A DNA stretch of 64,000 nt from Lithodes maja (taxonomy: Eukaryota; Arthropoda; Malacostraca; Decapoda; Lithodidae), in the NCBI GenBank assembly GCA_037953745.1, contig JBAKBP010000781.1:62001-126000 (forward strand). The letters run 5' to 3'. The position numbers and the translations under genes were made by a program. Of the stretch, positions 54,621 to 64,000 are shown in pieces; positions within the stretch are counted from its first letter, which is position 1, and each line of letters begins with the position of its first letter. A model generated the notes under the pieces. The model had not been told where the DNA came from. It saw only the letters and a list, made by a program, of their open reading frames with translations, and did no database searches.

Positions 54621-55563
54621 CCCAAAGCTGCGGAATTCAATTTGTTCAGAATATTGTTGTATTGTAAACTTATATTATTGGTCATATCGATCCTGTTCAC
54701 ATACTATGGAGTGTTACATATTCATACTGATACACAACTCTGCTTCTTACGTTACCTACATGCTGCATAAATATAAATGCCCAAAGCTGCGGCCTTCAAA
54801 TTTGTATATACTATTATTTGTCATACATTAATTAAATATTATTGTTCATATCGATATTGCTCAGATACTATTGAGTTTTACATAATCATATTGATATACA
54901 ACACTGCCTGTAACGTTACCTACAAGCAGTATGAATATAAACGCACAAAGTTGCTGACTTGATTTTGTTTCATATTTTTAATTTTAAAATTATGTTATTG
55001 GTCATATTGATTTTCCTCACATTTTTTTTTTTTTTTTTTTTTCTATATTCCAACTTACTTCCTCTCGGGCATAGGCTGAGAGCCTTAACATTCACCGCTT
55101 TACAATGAACAGTGAAGCCCGTGAGGTCTTGTTCCAGTCTAGGGAGTGAGACATGTGAAGCACGTAGAGTACAACGAGCACCTGCCATCTTGCCTTCACA
55201 TGAGGCACGGTGCTCACTCATGGCCCGAAACGACCCCATCTCTGAAGCCACCTCGTTCCCGTGCTTCACTGTCTCACTCCCCACTCGGACTCTCACACTT
55301 ACACACACACAACGCTATGTACATACAGTACATAGGCCTACTATGGAGTGTTACATATTCATATGGATACACAACTTTCCTTCTTACGTTACCTACATGC
55401 AGTATGAATATAAATGCCCAAAGCTGTGGACTTCAATTGTGTCCATGTTATTCATTGTAAAATTATATTATTGGTCATATCGATCTTGCTCACATACTAT
55501 GGTGTGTTACATAATCATATTGATACACAATTATTTTTACGTTGCATACATTCTGTATGAACA
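54621..55563. repeat. Tandem repeat of about 160 bp, four units, third one interrupted
   Basis: Units begin CCCAAAGCTGCGG (54621), CCCAAAGCTGCGG (54780), CACAAAGTTGCTG (54944) and CCCAAAGCTGTGG (55417). Each includes GGTCATATCGAT, ACTATGGAGTGTTACATA and ACGTTACCTACA. Unit 3 is split by the insertion at 55022-55330. Satellite-like; no coding content. Confidence 0.85.
55022..55330 (-). mobile_element. Poly(A)-tailed retroposon inserted in the satellite
   Basis: On the minus strand it ends CCCGAGAGGAAGTAAGTTGG followed by a long A-run (T-run at 55022-55042), as expected for reverse-transcribed RNA. It interrupts a repeat unit between CTCACAT and ACTATGG. A similar terminal motif next to a T-run is at 59966-60000. 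The minus-strand frame 55308-54970 is not convincingly conserved. Class unknown. Confidence 0.65.
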
Positions 55564-56100
55564 GTACTACGATCACCAACATCACAAATATCATCACCAT
55601 CATCACTACTACTGTCACCATCATCATTACAACTGTCACCATCATCCCTACAATCATCACCATCATCACTACAACTATCACCATCATCACTACAACTGTC
55701 ACCATCACCACAACTGTCATTATCACTACTACTTTCACCATCATCACTACTATCACCGCCATCATCATCAGTAGTGATGATGGTGACAGTAGTCACCATG
55801 ATCACTACTACAGTCACCATGACTATTATTACCAATCCTTGTGATAATAGCCATGAAAGTAGTGATAATGGTGATACTAGTAGTAGAAATGGTGAAAGTA
55901 ATGATAATAATGGGTGCATTACATATCATCACCATCATCACTACTACTGTCAGCGTCACCATTACTACTATCATCACCATCAATACTATCACTATCATTA
56001 CTACAACTGTCACCATCATCATTACAACTGTCACCATCATCACCACTGCTGTCACCATCATCCCTACTATCATCACCATCATCACTACAACTGTTACATT
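55561..56100. repeat. CATCAC-type minisatellite with strand switch
   Basis: Degenerate repeats of ACCATCATCACTACAACTGTC (roughly 15-30 bp periods) run over 55561-55770. They switch to the complementary strand (GTGATGATGGTGACAGTAGT) at 55770-55915, then return to CATCACC from 55925 to 56100. His/Thr/Ile/Val/Met-rich open frames on both strands are translations of the repeat, not genes. Confidence 0.9.
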
Positions 56101-56163
56101 TGCATATACTTTGTTCTTAACCAGCTTGCTATTATAAACAAGCAAATAACGATTCAAATTGCA

Positions 56164-56411
56164 TAGAAGCTGAATTTCGAATATCGAACTAACTTCAGCC
56201 TACTATCCTCCCTTGGTCCCCTTACAGTGCTTCGGTCCGAATATCGAATATCGAATATCAAACTAACTTCAGGCTGCTATGTCAGCTACCAGCATACTGA
56301 CCCTACAGACCCTTCAGTACACTGATATTGGACAAACTTCTCGTATACTGTAGTCTGCTAATATCATTACGAACCTCTGTCAATACCAAACTATTTTTAG
56401 GCAAATATGTT
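56164..56411. repeat. Short direct repeats containing GAATATCGAA
   Basis: GAATATCGAACTAACTTCAG is at about 56177 and recurs as GAATATCAAACTAACTTCAG near 56250, with a GAATATC triplication between. A GATATTCGATATTCGA echo is at about 60596. The rest is unique. Confidence 0.6.
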
Positions 56412-56763
56412 TTAAGGGGAGATGGGCCGTTTTGGGGGTCAATTCATGTATTCCTATATTTCTTAGTGTACTCGTTGGACCTCCATCCAGCTTAGAGAAA
56501 CAACCCCTAGACCCCCCTTCGAAATGGATTTGTACATTTTTCGGTAGAAAAATGTCCCGTCCGAAGGCCAGTTCCTCTTAATATTTCAGGCTTGCCAGAA
56601 AAAAAATCGACACTTAAATGACACGAAAGGTCTTGACATTGACAATGGTGCGAAAGGTGTTAATATTGCCAAACTAATGAGCCGAACGTCGTATAATCTC
56701 AAAACAAATGGGTTTTAACACGAGGGAGAAAGGGGACCAGAAAATCGGCCCATCTCCCCTTAA
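56412..56763. mobile_element. 352-bp TTAA MITE with 18-bp terminal inverted repeats
   Basis: TTAAGGGGAGATGGGCCG at 56412 and its exact complement at the other end (56746-56763), with TTAA at both extremes. The interior contains CATTTTTCGGTAGAAAAATG, itself a near-perfect hairpin, which is also found in the fold-back element at 58970-59015. No transposase. A piggyBac-like TTAA or Tc1/mariner-like TA target duplication cannot be distinguished here. Confidence 0.85.
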
Positions 56764-57129
56764 TACAACTTTGGTGTTCAAGCTCTTTTGAAACATTGAG
56801 TTAACACAATCTATTAACGTTATAATTGAGGTCATGGTGAAAAGCTGCCCAATATATTCATTCTGAAGACTCTAGTCTTCCCAACTATAGCTATAGTCAA
56901 ATGTAATCAACATTTGAATCAGCCTCATTAAGTAGCTTACCATTTATTAATGTCTATCAAATTGAAATATTTAAGTATCTAAAATTAGTCCACAACTAAT
57001 ATGTACGTACTTAGCCATAATATATGCCATCTTATAGAGACGTTGGTATCTCCTCCAACCTGCTTCAGTTCAACTTCAAATAAGTTAGTTGTGCGGCTTC
57101 TGTCAGTATTCTACAACTTTCCCAGGCCG
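56764..57129. other. No recognisable gene
   Basis: AT-rich unique DNA. The start of a 155-codon frame at 57001 has no signature and runs into the TCTG array. Confidence 0.4.
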
Positions 57130-58117
57130 TTATATTATTTGCTCTTGTTCCTGCCTGTCTGTGTGTGTGTCTGTATGTCTAACTATGTCCCTATATCAGT
57201 GTGCCTATATACAGTATGTGTGTTTGTTACGTTTATGATTCTGTTTATGTATATGCCTGACTGTCAATGTGTCTGTGTGTCTCTCTGTGTTTCTGTTTGT
57301 CTGTGTTTCTCTCTGTATAAGGGTCTGTTCCTGTATCTGTGTGTTACGTGTTCGTCTGTCTGTCTGTCTGTATATTTGTATCTTGTTTATCTGTGTGGCT
57401 CTTTGTATGCGTCTCTCTTTGTATGTATCTGTCTATGTTTGTTTGTCTATATATCTATATGTCTCTAGTTGTATCTATCTTTCTATTTGTGTTCGTCTTT
57501 CTGTTTATTTATGACTGTCTTTGTGTACGTCTATTTATATGTGTCTGTCTGTCTGTAAACTATATCTTTCTCTCATTATTCTATGTGTCTATCTGTCAGC
57601 GTGTGTGTGTGTGTATGTCATTTGTTGTGTATGTGTGTCTGCATAAATCTATGTGTCTGTACGTCTGATCCATTCTCTCTTTATGCCTGTAAGCATGTAT
57701 GTCTGTATATGCGTATGTCTGTCTGTCTAACTTTGCATCTTTATGTTATTGTCTTTCTATATGCTTGTCTATGTGTCTGTTAATGTGTACATGTCTCTCT
57801 TATGGTCTACATATGTCTGTCTCTCAGCCTTTGTGTGTACCTGTCTATCTGCAGTGTATGTTTATCTTCATATTTTGTGTCTGTATGTCTGTGTTATGGG
57901 TCTGTTCATCTGACATGTGTCTGCGTTTGTGTCTAGGTGTCTTTCTGGCTGTGTCTGTTCACGTGACTATCTGGCTGTAAGCTTGGCTGTCTATATAATT
58001 ATTGTCCATGTATTTGTACGTCTCCTTCAATGTTTTTGCATATCTGTTTGTGTCCGCCTGATAGTTTGTGCGTATTTCCATTTATGTGTTTGTATGTTTA
58101 CCTTTGTCAATGAAGTT
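57130..58117. repeat. TCTG/TGTG-rich degenerate array
   Basis: About 1 kb of interspersed TGTCTG, TGTGTC and TATCTG motifs. It gives Cys/Leu/Val-rich open frames on the plus strand (CVCVCLSV-type) that are repeat artefacts. Confidence 0.9.
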
Positions 58118-58440
58118 GGACGGAGGGTATGTTTTCATAACCGTGTGTTTGTTTGTCTGTTAACAAGATATCTCACAAAGTTATCAACCGATGTTCACGA
58201 AATTTGGTGAGCAAATAGGATATTTCCCAAGGAAGAAAAAATTCAGTTTAGGAGGTGATCAATGCATAATAAGTTTGTCGGCCTGTTGGTTTGTTTGTCT
58301 ATAAACAAGATATTTCACGAAGTTATTAATCGATTTTCACTAAATTTGGTAGGCAAATAGCATATGAACCAAGGAAGAAGTGATTCAAGTTAGGAAGTGA
58401 TCCGGATCATATCTTGTAACCCAGAACCAGAAGAATATTT
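58118..58440. repeat. 145-bp tandem duplication (dispersed invertebrate repeat)
   Basis: GTTTGTTTGTCTGTTAACAA at 58146 and GTTTGTTTGTCTATAAACAA at 58291 each lead into AAGATAT(C/T)TCAC(A/G)AAGTTAT, TTCAC(G/T)AAATTTGGT and GGAAGTGATC-type ends. The period is 145. Similar text (GTTTGTCTGTTAGCAAGATA-like) is, from memory, a widespread invertebrate repeat. The frame 57917-58210 overlaps it and is not a gene. Confidence 0.75.
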
Positions 58441-58499
58441 AGGCCTATGATATTATTGGCATAAACGGTGGTGTGCGCTCTACCGAGTGCCTCTCTAGA

Positions 58500-58837
58500 T
58501 ATCCATATTACTGCTTGTCTGTCTCCATTTGTCTGTACGTGTATGTATGTTTATGAGTGAGTCTGTGTTTTGTCTGTCTGTCTGTGTATGTGTTTATAAG
58601 GCTATATGTATGTCTGCCTCCGTGAACCTGTCTGTATATTTATGTATGATAAAGTGATTGTCTGTCTCTGCCTTTGTGTCTGTTTGTCTATGAGTATGTC
58701 TACCTGTGTGTCTGTATGTCTCCTTGAGGTAACTTATGTTTACGTGCCTGTCTGTCTTTGTCTGTCATTCATCATGTGTTTATCGGTTTACGTGTCTGTC
58801 TGTTTAGGGAGCCCACCTCGCTTTTTTTCTCTTGCTC
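58500..58837. repeat. TCTG-rich array, second block
   Basis: Same composition as 57130-58117; the open frame 58606-58890 is a translation of it. Confidence 0.8.
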
Positions 58838-59148
58838 TTCCTCTCTCTTTAGCTTGTATCCATTCGGCCCCATCCAGCCTATTGTTTTAAGACGTTTACC
58901 CCCATCAAAGTGTCAATATTTTCCTGGCGAGCGGTAGCGAGCCAGCATATATATATATTTTGTTTTGATAGCAAGCTAAATTTGTAAATTTTTCGATAGA
59001 AAAATGTCTCCGGCGAAGCCACATTTCTCCATACAATGCTGGCTTGCTATCGCTCGCCAGGAAGAAATCGACACCTGGTTTGGGATAAACGTCTTAAAAC
59101 AGTTGGCTGAATGGGACCGAATGGATACAAGCCAGAGATAGAGAGAAA
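58838..59148. mobile_element. Fold-back element with arms of about 110 bp
   Basis: Left arm 58838-58947 (GCTTGTATCCATTCGG, TGTTTTAAGACGTTTA, TTCCTGGCGAGCGGTAGCGA) is the imperfect complement of 59037-59148. The spacer of about 90 bp has a TA run and TTTTTCGATAGAAAAATGTC, shared with the 352-bp MITE. The long arms would fold into a stable hairpin. No coding capacity or target duplication was recognised. Confidence 0.85.
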
Positions 59149-59965
59149 AGGAGAGAGAGATAAAAATGCAGGTGACCCCCCTTAATGCGTTTGTCTACAT
59201 GAGTGTGTCTGTTTATGTGTATGTATGCCAATGAGCTTGGTTCTCCCTCTTTATGTGTCCGTCTGTCTGTGCATCTATCTGTCTGTGTTTTTCCATTTAT
59301 GTATATATTTGTTTATGTGTTTGTCTTTCTGTCTGTTTATCTGACTTTAAATCTGGAATCTGCATGCCTTGCTTTGTCTGTGTGTCTGTCTGTGTAATTC
59401 TATGTGTACATGTATGCAGGCAGCTGTCTATTTCTGTGTTTACTGTGTATGTGTTTGCCTGTCTGTATATGTATCTGTCTGTCTGTATATGTATCTGCCT
59501 GTCTGTATATGTATCTGTCTGTCTGTATATGTATCTGTCTGTCTGTATATGTATCTGCCTGTCTGTATTTACTGTGTATGTGTTTGCCTGTCTGTATATG
59601 TATCTGCCTGTCTGTATATGTATCTGCCTGTCTGTATATGTATCTGTCTGTCTGTATTTGTATCTGCCTGTCTGTATATGTATCTGTCTGTCTGTATATG
59701 TGTCTGCCTGTCTGTATATGTATCTGTCTGCCTGAATATGTATCTTTCTGTCTGTATATGTATCTGTCTGTCTGTATATGTATCTGTCTGTAAATATATA
59801 TGTCTGTCTGTATATGTATCTGCCTGCCTGTATATGTATCTGCCTGCCTGTATATGTATCTGTATGTCTGTATATGTATCTGTCTGTCTGTATATGTATC
59901 TGCCTGTCTGTATATGTATCTACCTGTCTGTATATGTATCGGCCTGTCTCTATATGAATATATAT
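59149..59965. repeat. 20-bp minisatellite (CCTGTCTGTATATGTATCTG)
   Basis: After a looser TCTG array (59180-59450) a 20-bp unit repeats about 25 times from 59455 to 59960, with C/T variation at its first positions. Because 20 is not a multiple of 3, all three plus frames stay open and give Cys/Leu/Tyr/Val-rich pseudo-proteins of up to 218 codons. These are not genes. Confidence 0.95.
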
Positions 59966-60420
59966 ATTTTTTTTTTATTCCAACTACCCCCTCTCGGCCC
60001 TCGCTGCGAACACAAATTGGGGTAGGCTCAACGCTGCTAACACAAACTGAAGTAGGCTCAAACGCTGCCTAAACAGCCACGTTTGAGACTGGAAACGGTA
60101 GGCACAAAGCATCCCAAACCAACTGAGGTAAGCTTGACGCTGCCATAGCAGCACGGTTCGGACTGAAAGTAGTAGGCCCGAAGCTGCCCAAAGCAAAACG
60201 TGGTAGACTCGACACTGACGAAGCAGCCAGGTTCGAGACTGGAAGTGGTAGGCCCGAAGCTGCCCAAAAGCCAAGCAGATTATCGTCTTCAAAAACAGCC
60301 CGGTTCAAGACTAGAAGTGGTTGACCTGAAGCTGCCCAGAAGCCAAGCAGATCATCGTCTTCAAAAACAGGCATGTTTGAGATTGGAAGCGGTAGCCTCG
60401 ATGCTGCCCAGTTAAGAAGA
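59966..60420. repeat. T-run plus minisatellite of 71-78 bp units
   Basis: A T(10) run followed by ATTCCAACTACCCCCTCTCGG resembles the retroposon end at 55022-55070. Then about five units of 71-78 bp follow, each with GGTTCGAGACTGGAAGTGGT and GGCCCGAAGCTGCCCAAA variants (near 60078, 60150, 60229, 60301, 60372). Minus-strand open frames (60482-60069 and others) follow the repeat period. It may be a tandemly expanded retroposon. Confidence 0.75.
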
Positions 60421-61178
60421 TGAAAGAAGAATTCCCCGACGCCGGCAAGATCCGAGTCACTAGACACTACAACCGCCAGCAAGACTACTCTGAACCTATT
60501 GAATTTCCCCTTACATCACCTACACTCCGTAAATCTTTGAGTTCTCCCCCGACCTCAGGAAATCCCCTTGCAATTATAGAGTAATTCTCTTCTCGATATT
60601 CGATATTCGAGTCCCTTTTTGGCTACCAGTAAACATTCCCTTTAGGAAAAAACAAAGCAAACTAACTATCCTTGCGTCTGGTATTATATATAAAATAATA
60701 TCTCTGGTTAATCAATGACCAGAATATTTTTGATATATTTAATACTAGGATATTTATTCGATTCCAACACCACCAATAACACTCATTTCGAACTGCAAGT
60801 TTTTCCAGAGTGTCCCCTACACCTATAGGAGACTATTTCACATGGGTGTCAAAGAAAATTAGCACAGAGCCAGATTTGGGGGCAGACTATGTTAATGTTA
60901 GAATCTTTTCCTATCATATCTATTTGATTATTTCCTTGACACACAGCAAAACCATTTCCATAATTTTGTTCTTATAAACTATCCATGCATATATTTTAGT
61001 AACTGAACTGTCAAGAATCAAGAGTGTGCATCAACTTTGTAACAGATGGTTCCATAAATATTGTATACTTATCTGTGATGATCCTAATCATATTATTGCA
61101 ACGTGTCTATTTATACATAAGTCATATATATTACCACTTTGTGTAATAATAAAACCATTGTACTTTCTATTTTCATTG
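60421..61178. other. No recognisable gene
   Basis: AT-rich unique DNA. A frame starting at 61026 runs into LINE A, but its upstream 50 codons have no family match and are not called. Confidence 0.45.
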
Positions 61179-63088
61179 TACTTTAGAAACATCAGAAATC
61201 ATGCCAAAACTGTATTAAACCTAACTAAATCAAACTTTCTCCACAAGCAGGCAAATAAACTTCTAAATAATCCAAATGATAACAAAATGTTTTGGTCTAC
61301 TCTTAACTCATTTAAATCCAACTTCACTACTGCTTCATCCATTCCACCATTAAAATCTCCGACTGGCAATCTTGTAAGTGACCCACGAGGTAAAGCTAAC
61401 CTTCTTGCGGATATTTTCTCCACCAACTCAACCTTAGATGAAATAAATCAAGATGTCCCTGTACTTAATATTAATTCGCCTGAAATTCCCTCACTTAAGA
61501 CATGTCAAAACTATTTTGCAGAATCTCTCGGTAGATAAGGCTCCTGGTCCAGATGAAATTCCTCCAATAGTACTTAAGAATTGCTCCTTGGTGCTCGCTC
61601 CTGTATTGGCAAAATTTTTCCGTCTGTGTACTCATACCTGATGCTTCCCTGTACCCTGGAAAGAAGCAAACATCCATCCAGTTCCTAAAAAAGGTGGCTC
61701 TTCAGATCCATCAAACTACAGACCAATAGCTATAACTTCCACTCTTGGTAAAGTCTTTGAAATTATATTAAATAATCACATAATTAAGCATCTTGAGAAT
61801 AATAAATTAATCAGTGATAGGCAATATGGTTTTAGACGATGTCGATCAACTGCAGACATGCTTTGCCTTCTTACGCATCAAATCAACCAAGCTACAGACC
61901 AACATGGTGAAACACATACAATAGCACTGGATATATCAAAGGCATTTGATAGAGTCTGGCATCAATCCTTATTGTCGAAGATGTCACACTACGGCCTTGC
62001 ATCATTAGTTCCACTAATTTCTTCTTATCTTCATAACAGAAAAATACGTGTAATGGTAGATGGCCTTTATTCTCAATTTCACTCAATAAATGCTGGTGTT
62101 CCCCAGGGATCAGTTTTGGCCCCAATTCTGTTCCTCATTCATATCAATGATCTCATATCTACCACTCATAATCCAATACATTCCTACGCAGATGACTCAA
62201 CACTCCACAGTTCCTTCACATTTACCAATTCTTTCACCCAACCCGATCTTATAAATTCAAAAATAAACACTGCAATTTCTCTGAACCAGGACCTTTCTAG
62301 AATTAATGGATGGGGACAAAAGAATCTAGTTTCCTTTAATGCACAGAAAACCAAGTACATTCAATTTTCTAACCGACAGAATCTCACTGACTCCCATATA
62401 TTTTTTAATGATGTAAATATTCCCACTTCCCCTAGTATTGACATTCTCGGTGTAACATTAACTACTAACTTGAGCTGGACACATTATGTTAGAAGCATTG
62501 CTAAGAATGCCTCTAAAAAACTGGGACTCCTGTACAGAGTTCGAGAATTCTTCACTGACGAGCAGTTGGCCGTGATATATAAAAGTCATGTGCGTTCTCA
62601 GATGGATTACTGTTCACCTCTGTGGGGTGGAAGTGGAGTGGTTGCATTGAGGCAGTTGGACAAAATTCAAAATAAAGCTATTAGATTAATCAATAACCCT
62701 GCAATCACACAGGACCTTCCTACATTATCCATACGAAGAAACGTTGCATCCCTTGCATTATTCTACAGATATTTTCACAGCAATTGTTCCGAGGAACTTG
62801 CTTCAATTGTGCCGCCTCTCCACATCTTTCCCCGTAGAACTAGGGCAGCTGAGAGCGCCCATGAATTTACACTTTCTCCTCCACAATGCAGGACTTCTGC
62901 TTATCAGAATTAATTTATCCCCAGAGCTACTACTCTTTGGAATTCACTTCCCTCGAATTGCTTTCCACAAACTTACAATCTACAAATGTTTAAATCCAGT
63001 TGTTACAAACATTTTATGAATGGAGGATGCCTTTAGGCACATGGACCTTTTTTGTTTTATCTGTGTTTTCCTTCCTCCGTTCATTGTC

Positions 63089-63121
<33 letters not shown>
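61179..63121 (+). mobile_element. LINE family A, copy 2, 5'-truncated, poly(A)-tailed
   Basis: Near-identical to 3041-4979, starting at the same TACTTTAGAAAC point and ending in an A-run at 63093-63121. The 3' UTR is shared (ATGAATGGAGGATGCCTTTA, TTCATTGTCTC). It differs by an 11-bp deletion near 61499 and several point changes. Confidence 0.88.
61190..63017 (+). pseudogene. LINE family A reverse transcriptase, copy 2 (broken)
   Basis: Same RT motifs as copy 1, here with the canonical GVPQGSVLAPILF and HSYADDSTLH (about 62170-62205), and a continuous frame across the site where copy 1 is shifted (WGQKNLVSFNAQKT). Breaks: an 11-bp deletion near 61499, a TCA to TGA stop at 61639-61641, and a TCA to TAA stop at 62911-62913 that removes the last 34 codons. 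The two copies carry different lesions, so neither is the parent of the other. Confidence 0.87.
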
Positions 63122-63125
<4 letters not shown>

Positions 63126-63308
63126 TATAAATTGCCTTGTTCTCATATTGTATTTATTTGATGAATATCTTGTTTCTTCCTGTTTAGTGAATCCACATAA
63201 CTCGTGCATGTGTAGCATAACACTGGTAGCTAGCGTCGGTGCTGAACACAGAGAAGTGTAGAATTCAAGAGGCTTATACATGTGAAACAAGAATATAAAC
63301 AGTCAAGA
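63122..63308. other. Short unique spacer
   Basis: Nothing recognised between the LINE A poly(A) and the gag-like frame. Confidence 0.4.
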
Positions 63309-64000
63309 TGGCACAATGGCCCCACGTCCCCATACCCAAGTATGATACAGAACTCTATTACATTACATGGTTAAACCGATCCTAGATTTAGTATACGAAG
63401 AAGATGCTCAAAGGATAATAATCATTCTCACACATTTAGGCAAAGCAGTATCTTTAATAACAGGAAGAGTAGAAGTTGGCCAAACATGGGACTAGTTAAA
63501 AAAAATAGTCAACAAGTCAACCTCAGCACCATCATGCCGACGACATAATTGCATCAATCATATTATTCGAAGGAAACTTTGCGGCAGCCTTCCCTCATGC
63601 ATCTCAAGATGAGAAAAACAATCACCTCTTCAATTAATTTCTCAGAATTCTCCCAAGCATAGTCCGGGAACATTTCGCCTTGCACAATCCAGTGGGCATA
63701 GACAGGGACCTAACAACGGTCCGAAGATTCTTTGCTACCACTGCTGCAAAATGCTAACGGATAAATGCAGTCCGGAGGATCCTGACACAACCCCAACTCG
63801 TTACCCCTAGGAACCCAGGAACCTCCCCCAGAAAAAGTGTACACAAAAATCAAATAAATGGGGTTGAAGGTACGATTACAGGTAGATACAGGTGCCGCCC
63901 GTTTGTGCCTATATACCCATTTATATCATAAACACTGAATACATTACAGGCCTCCCCCATAAGTCTAATAGGGACACGAGATGAGGCCCTTACATTAACC
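63309..64000 (+). pseudogene. Decayed gag-protease region of another LTR-type element
   Basis: ATG at 63309 opens MAQWPHVPIPKYDTELYYIT, then with frame changes a gag-like ILDLVYEEDAQRIIIILTHL and VSLITGRVEVGQTW. Further on, KILCYHCCKMLTDKC (about 63725-63770) looks like a damaged zinc knuckle, and MGLKVRLQVDTGAARLC (63858 onward) has the aspartic protease DTGA motif. Order and spacing fit gag-protease of a Gypsy- or BEL-type element unrelated to the two elements above; at least four stops or shifts. It continues beyond the window. Confidence 0.55.

Noticed and set aside
55112..55919. His-rich and Asp/Ser-rich frames on both strands, suggestive of metal-binding proteins
   Set aside because: They are translations of the CATCAC minisatellite and its complement.
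57001..57980. CVCVCLSV-type frames resembling membrane proteins
   Set aside because: Artefact of TCTG/TGTG low-complexity DNA.
59253..60025. Long Cys/Leu/Tyr-rich open frames (up to 218 codons) in three plus-strand frames
   Set aside because: They translate a 20-bp minisatellite, which keeps every frame open; there are no real protein features.
55561..60420. Possible CRISPR-like arrays
   Set aside because: Repeats are contiguous or degenerate minisatellites without unique spacers of regular length, in eukaryotic DNA.
60069..60482. Minus-strand 137-codon frame as a repeat protein
   Set aside because: It follows a DNA minisatellite of 71-78 bp whose period is not consistently a multiple of three.

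Overview
The window is nuclear DNA of an animal, with introns, splice sites and long microsatellites. It is almost entirely a graveyard of transposable elements. Several non-LTR families, DIRS1-like and Gypsy-like elements, tRNA-derived SINEs and many TTAA-flanked miniature elements (MITEs) sit inside one another. The mix fits a marine invertebrate, most likely a decapod crustacean, but this is inference. Host coding sequence is scarce. There are two short minus-strand exons (33884-33961 and 10608-10706) with good splice sites, the same phase and coiled-coil-like products; they may be neighbouring exons of one gene whose roughly 23 kb intron is packed with transposons. A plus-strand acidic exon (1-253) ends in a consensus splice donor.

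Layout. 0.3-3.0 kb: dispersed repeats, GA/CT-rich DNA and a 311-bp TTAA MITE nested in another TTAA element. 3.0-8.3 kb: end-to-end fragments of a Jockey-like LINE (family A), a CR1/L2-like LINE, a DIRS reverse transcriptase/RNase H piece and an inverted Jockey-like LINE (family J). 8.8-10.2 kb: further TTAA elements. 10.9-14.2 kb: a near full-length family J LINE with endonuclease and reverse transcriptase, broken by two frameshifts. 14.2-15.9 kb: inverted CR1/L2-like copy. 17.3-18.1 kb: 327-bp tandem repeats with tRNA-like cores. 18.4-23.3 kb: two copies of a roughly 415-bp retroposon with (CAA)n tails, plus inverted family J copies carrying a TTAA MITE and a 744-bp tandem duplication.

23.3-32.6 kb: a minus-strand Ty3/Gypsy element. 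37.4-51.3 kb: a DIRS1-like element whose tyrosine recombinase gene is split by a second, plus-strand Gypsy element (40347-50775), which carries a LINE in its 5' LTR. 52.8-54.6 kb: a solo LTR. In both Gypsy elements the integrase (zinc domain, DDE core, GPY/F module) lies upstream of reverse transcriptase and RNase H. This Ty1/copia-like order on a Ty3/Gypsy-type polymerase is the hallmark of Gmr1-like elements. All three LTR insertions carry 4-bp target duplications (AATC, CTTT, AGGG).

54.6-61 kb: satellite-like DNA (160-bp units, CATCAC arrays, TCTG arrays, a 20-bp minisatellite), a 352-bp TTAA MITE and a fold-back element. 61.2-63.1 kb: a second family A LINE. 63.3-64.0 kb: a decayed gag-protease region leaving the window.

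Because elements are nested and empty sites survive elsewhere in the window, relative ages can be read directly: DIRS before plus-strand Gypsy before LTR-borne LINE; LINE J before 320-bp MITE before 744-bp duplication; minus-strand Gypsy before the SINE, LINE and 637-bp TTAA element inside it. No autonomous element is intact.
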